Below are positions 62,263 to 64,000 of a stretch of DNA of 64,000 nt, piece by piece (the first letter of the stretch is position 1; each line of letters starts with the position of its first letter). This stretch comes from Frondihabitans sp. 762G35 (GTDB lineage Bacteria > Actinomycetota > Actinomycetes > Actinomycetales > Microbacteriaceae). Where the stretch lies: positions 248,001 through 312,000 of the forward strand of contig NZ_CP014619.1 of the NCBI RefSeq assembly GCF_002074055.1, written 5' to 3'. The notes beneath the pieces were generated by a model. The model had not been told where the DNA came from. It was given only the letters and a program-made list of their open reading frames with translations, and ran no database searches. Made by a program: the position numbers and the translations under genes.

Positions 62263-62682
62263 ATGTTGATCCCCCGTCGTGTCAAGCACCGCAAGCAGCA
62301 CCACCCCGGCCGTTCCGGCCAGGCCACCGGTGGCACTCGCGTGAGCTTCGGTGAGTACGGCATCCAGGCGCTCACGCCTGCCTACGTCACCAACCGTCAG
62401 ATCGAGTCCGCTCGTATCGCCATGACCCGTCACATCAAGCGCGGTGGGAAGGTGTGGATCAACATCTACCCGGACCGCCCGCTGACCAAGAAGCCCGCCG
62501 AGACCCGCATGGGTTCCGGTAAGGGTTCGCCCGAGTGGTGGGTCGCCAACGTCAAGCCGGGTCGCGTGCTCTTCGAGCTCAGCGGCGTCAGCGAGGATGT
62601 GGCCAAAGAGGCCCTCACTCGTGCAATCCACAAGCTGCCCCTGAAGGCACGCATCATCAAGCGCGAGGAGGGCGACGCATAA
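62263..62682 (+). CDS. rplP: ribosomal protein L16
   Basis: A 139-residue L16, which contacts the A-site tRNA elbow and organises the 50S. It begins '[20 protein letters not shown]' and contains '[20 protein letters not shown]', '[20 protein letters not shown]' and '[20 protein letters not shown]', all typical. The stop overlaps the rpmC ATG by one base. Length is normal. Confidence 0.98.
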   Translation: MLIPRRVKHRKQHHPGRSGQATGGTRVSFGEYGIQALTPAYVTNRQIESARIAMTRHIKRGGKVWINIYPDRPLTKKPAETRMGSGKGSPEWWVANVKPGRVLFELSGVSEDVAKEALTRAIHKLPLKARIIKREEGDA

Positions 62683-63026
62683 TGGCGATCGGATCCAAGG
62701 AGCTCCGCCCCACTGAGCTCGACACCTTCGAAGACGAGCGACTCGTCGACGAACTCAAGAAGTCCAAGGAAGAGCTGTTCAACCTGCGCTTCCAGTCGGC
62801 CACGGGCCAGCTCGAGAACCACGGCCGCGTGCGCGCCGTGAAGCGCGACATCGCCCGTATCTACACGGTCCTGCGCGAGCGCGAGCTCGGCATCCGTGCC
62901 ACCCCCGCCCCGGTCGCGGCCGCTCCCAAGGCCGCCGCGAAGAAGTCGAGCAAGAAGGCCGCTGAGAAGCCGGCCGACGAGGCTCCTGCTGCCGAGGCCG
63001 CCGAAACCGCCGAGGAGAGCAAGTAA
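62682..63026 (+). CDS. rpmC: ribosomal protein L29 with a C-terminal extension
   Basis: The first ~70 residues are a normal L29 ('[20 protein letters not shown]', '[20 protein letters not shown]', [20 protein letters not shown]). L29 lies by the tunnel exit next to L23. The remaining ~44 residues form a low-complexity Ala/Lys/Glu/Pro tail, making 114 residues against the usual 60-80. ATG 62682 and the stop overlap rplP and rpsQ by one base each. The tail keeps the neighbours' codon bias, so it is coding and not a frame error. Confidence 0.95.
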   Translation: MAIGSKELRPTELDTFEDERLVDELKKSKEELFNLRFQSATGQLENHGRVRAVKRDIARIYTVLRERELGIRATPAPVAAAPKAAAKKSSKKAAEKPADEAPAAEAAETAEESK

Positions 63027-63322
63027 TGGCTACCGAGAAGAAGACCGCGGCGGCCGAGACTCCTGTTCTCGTCCGCGGTTACCGCAAGACCCGTCGTGGC
63101 TACGTCACGAGCGACAAGATGGAGAAGACCATCGTCGTGGAGGTGGAGGACCGCGTGAAGCACCCCCTCTACGGCAAGGTCATCCGCCGCACCTCCAAGG
63201 TGAAGGTCCACGACGAGGCCAACTCGGCCGGCATCGGCGACCTCGTCGTGATCAGCGAGACCCGTCCGCTCAGCGCTTCCAAGCGCTGGCGTCTGGTCGA
63301 GATCCTCGAGAAGGCGAAGTAG
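63026..63322 (+). CDS. rpsQ: ribosomal protein S17
   Basis: A 98-residue S17, an early 16S-binding protein of the OB fold. '[20 protein letters not shown]', '[20 protein letters not shown]' and '[20 protein letters not shown]' match the family. A short Lys/Ala-rich N-terminal extension ([18 protein letters not shown]) is seen. It overlaps rpmC by one base, and 29 bases follow before rplN. Confidence 0.97.
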   Translation: MATEKKTAAAETPVLVRGYRKTRRGYVTSDKMEKTIVVEVEDRVKHPLYGKVIRRTSKVKVHDEANSAGIGDLVVISETRPLSASKRWRLVEILEKAK

Positions 63323-63351
63323 GCCTCGGCCTGCTTGAGAAGGAGTAACAG

Positions 63352-63720
63352 ATGATTCAGCAGGAATCCCGCCTCAAGGTCGCTGACAACACCGGTGCCA
63401 AGGAGATCCTCACCATCCGCGTTCTCGGTGGCTCCGGCCGTCGCTACGCCGGCCTCGGTGACGTCATCGTCGCCACGGTGAAGGACGCCATCCCCGGCGG
63501 CAACGTCAAGAAGGGCGACGTCGTCAAGGCGGTCATCGTCCGCACCAAGAAGGAGGTCCGTCGCACCGACGGCTCCTACATCAAGTTCGATGAGAACGCC
63601 GCAGTGATCCTGAAGGCTGACGGGGACCCCCGCGGGACCCGCATCTTCGGACCGGTCGGTCGCGAGCTTCGCGACAAGAAGTTCATGAAGATCATCTCGC
63701 TGGCACCGGAGGTTATCTAA
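63352..63720 (+). CDS. rplN: ribosomal protein L14
   Basis: A 122-residue L14, which forms bridges at the subunit interface and binds the silencing factor RsfS. '[20 protein letters not shown]' and '[20 protein letters not shown]' are canonical. AAGGAG precedes ATG 63352. In the usual order rplX follows, here after 3 bases, so this is the junction between the S10 and spc gene sets in one continuous transcript. Confidence 0.98.
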   Translation: MIQQESRLKVADNTGAKEILTIRVLGGSGRRYAGLGDVIVATVKDAIPGGNVKKGDVVKAVIVRTKKEVRRTDGSYIKFDENAAVILKADGDPRGTRIFGPVGRELRDKKFMKIISLAPEVI

Positions 63721-63723
63721 CTC

Positions 63724-64000
63724 ATGGCAAACATCAAGAAGGGTGACCTGGTCCAGGTCATCTCCGGCCCCTCGCAGGCCCGCGGCGGAGACCGCGGAAA
63801 GCAGGGCAAGGTCATCGAGGTCCTCGTGGAGAAGAACCGCGTGGTCGTGGAGGGTGTCAACTTCGTCACCAAGCACGTCCGCGTCGGTCAGACTCAGCGC
63901 GGCACCAAGACCGGTGGCATCGAGACGCACGAGGCTTCGATCCACGTGTCGAACGTCGCGCTCGTCGACCCCAAGACCAAGAAGCCGACCCGCGTCGGAT
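63724..64000 (+). CDS. rplX: ribosomal protein L24 (partial, cut by window edge)
   Basis: ATG 63724 begins MANIKKGDLVQVISGPSQAR, followed by the KOW motif region 'GDRGKQGKVIEVLVEKNRVV' and 'VEGVNFVTKHVRVGQTQRGT'. About 92 residues are visible before the edge, so only the C-terminus is missing. L24 is an early 50S assembly initiator. The reading frame is open to the end, and the gene starts 3 bases after rplN. Confidence 0.97.
   Translation, partial: MANIKKGDLVQVISGPSQARGGDRGKQGKVIEVLVEKNRVVVEGVNFVTKHVRVGQTQRGTKTGGIETHEASIHVSNVALVDPKTKKPTRVG

Overview
The window comes from a high-GC, motile, monoderm actinobacterium, most likely a member of the Microbacteriaceae. The reasons are the strong GC3 bias, frequent GTG/TTG starts, leaderless promoters of the form TANNNT-N6-ATG, a LAFTG-type sortase signal, and the gene set and order. 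Nearly all genes are on the + strand in tightly overlapping operons. No tRNA, rRNA, insertion sequence, prophage or CRISPR array was seen.

Bases 1-24122 are a large flagellar cluster: the fliS end, a FliT-like gene, flgB-flgC-fliE-fliF-fliG-fliH-fliI-fliJ, an NlpC/P60 peptidase, fliK-flgD-flgE, then flbD-motA-motB-fliM-fliN-fliO-fliP-fliQ-fliR-flhB-flhA, an FlhF-like protein without a P-loop, and csrA. Flagellin, FliW, FlhG and chemotaxis genes are not in the window. Three promoters with sigma-28 (FliA)-like architecture (TAACG..., 11-bp spacer, G[CT]CGATA[AG]) stand before flgB, flbD and fliM. The last, and perhaps the first, would give leaderless mRNA. A minus-strand gene for a sortase-anchored protein with two lamin-tail domains is inserted between flgE and flbD.

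Bases 24119-26439 hold three small genes: a spermidine synthase/methyltransferase-like protein (minus), a short-chain dehydrogenase and a LysE/ArgO exporter. A canonical promoter and a leader of about 190 nt precede rpoB-rpoC (26822-34252). A tandem GNAT acetyltransferase gene follows.

Bases 35551-49148 encode a type IV pilus system: pilB, pilT, pilC, two tandem major pilin genes each with its own hairpin terminator, three minor-pilin-like genes (pilV, pilW, pilX), pilD, and pilM-pilN-pilO. There is no secretin gene, as expected for a single-membrane cell. PilT and PilN carry unusual N-terminal extensions. A perfect hairpin and an 18-base poly-C tract follow.

After two small membrane protein genes comes the str operon (rpsL, rpsG, fusA, tuf; 50677-55071). 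A 2.3-kb accessory interval follows with an MT0933-like small protein, a poxvirus-type topoisomerase IB and a DarT-like (DUF4433) protein. The S10/spc ribosomal protein operon then begins at 57963 with a long leader and runs off the right edge inside rplX. The window thus joins two motility machines (flagellum and type IV pilus) to the conserved rpoBC-str-S10 core.
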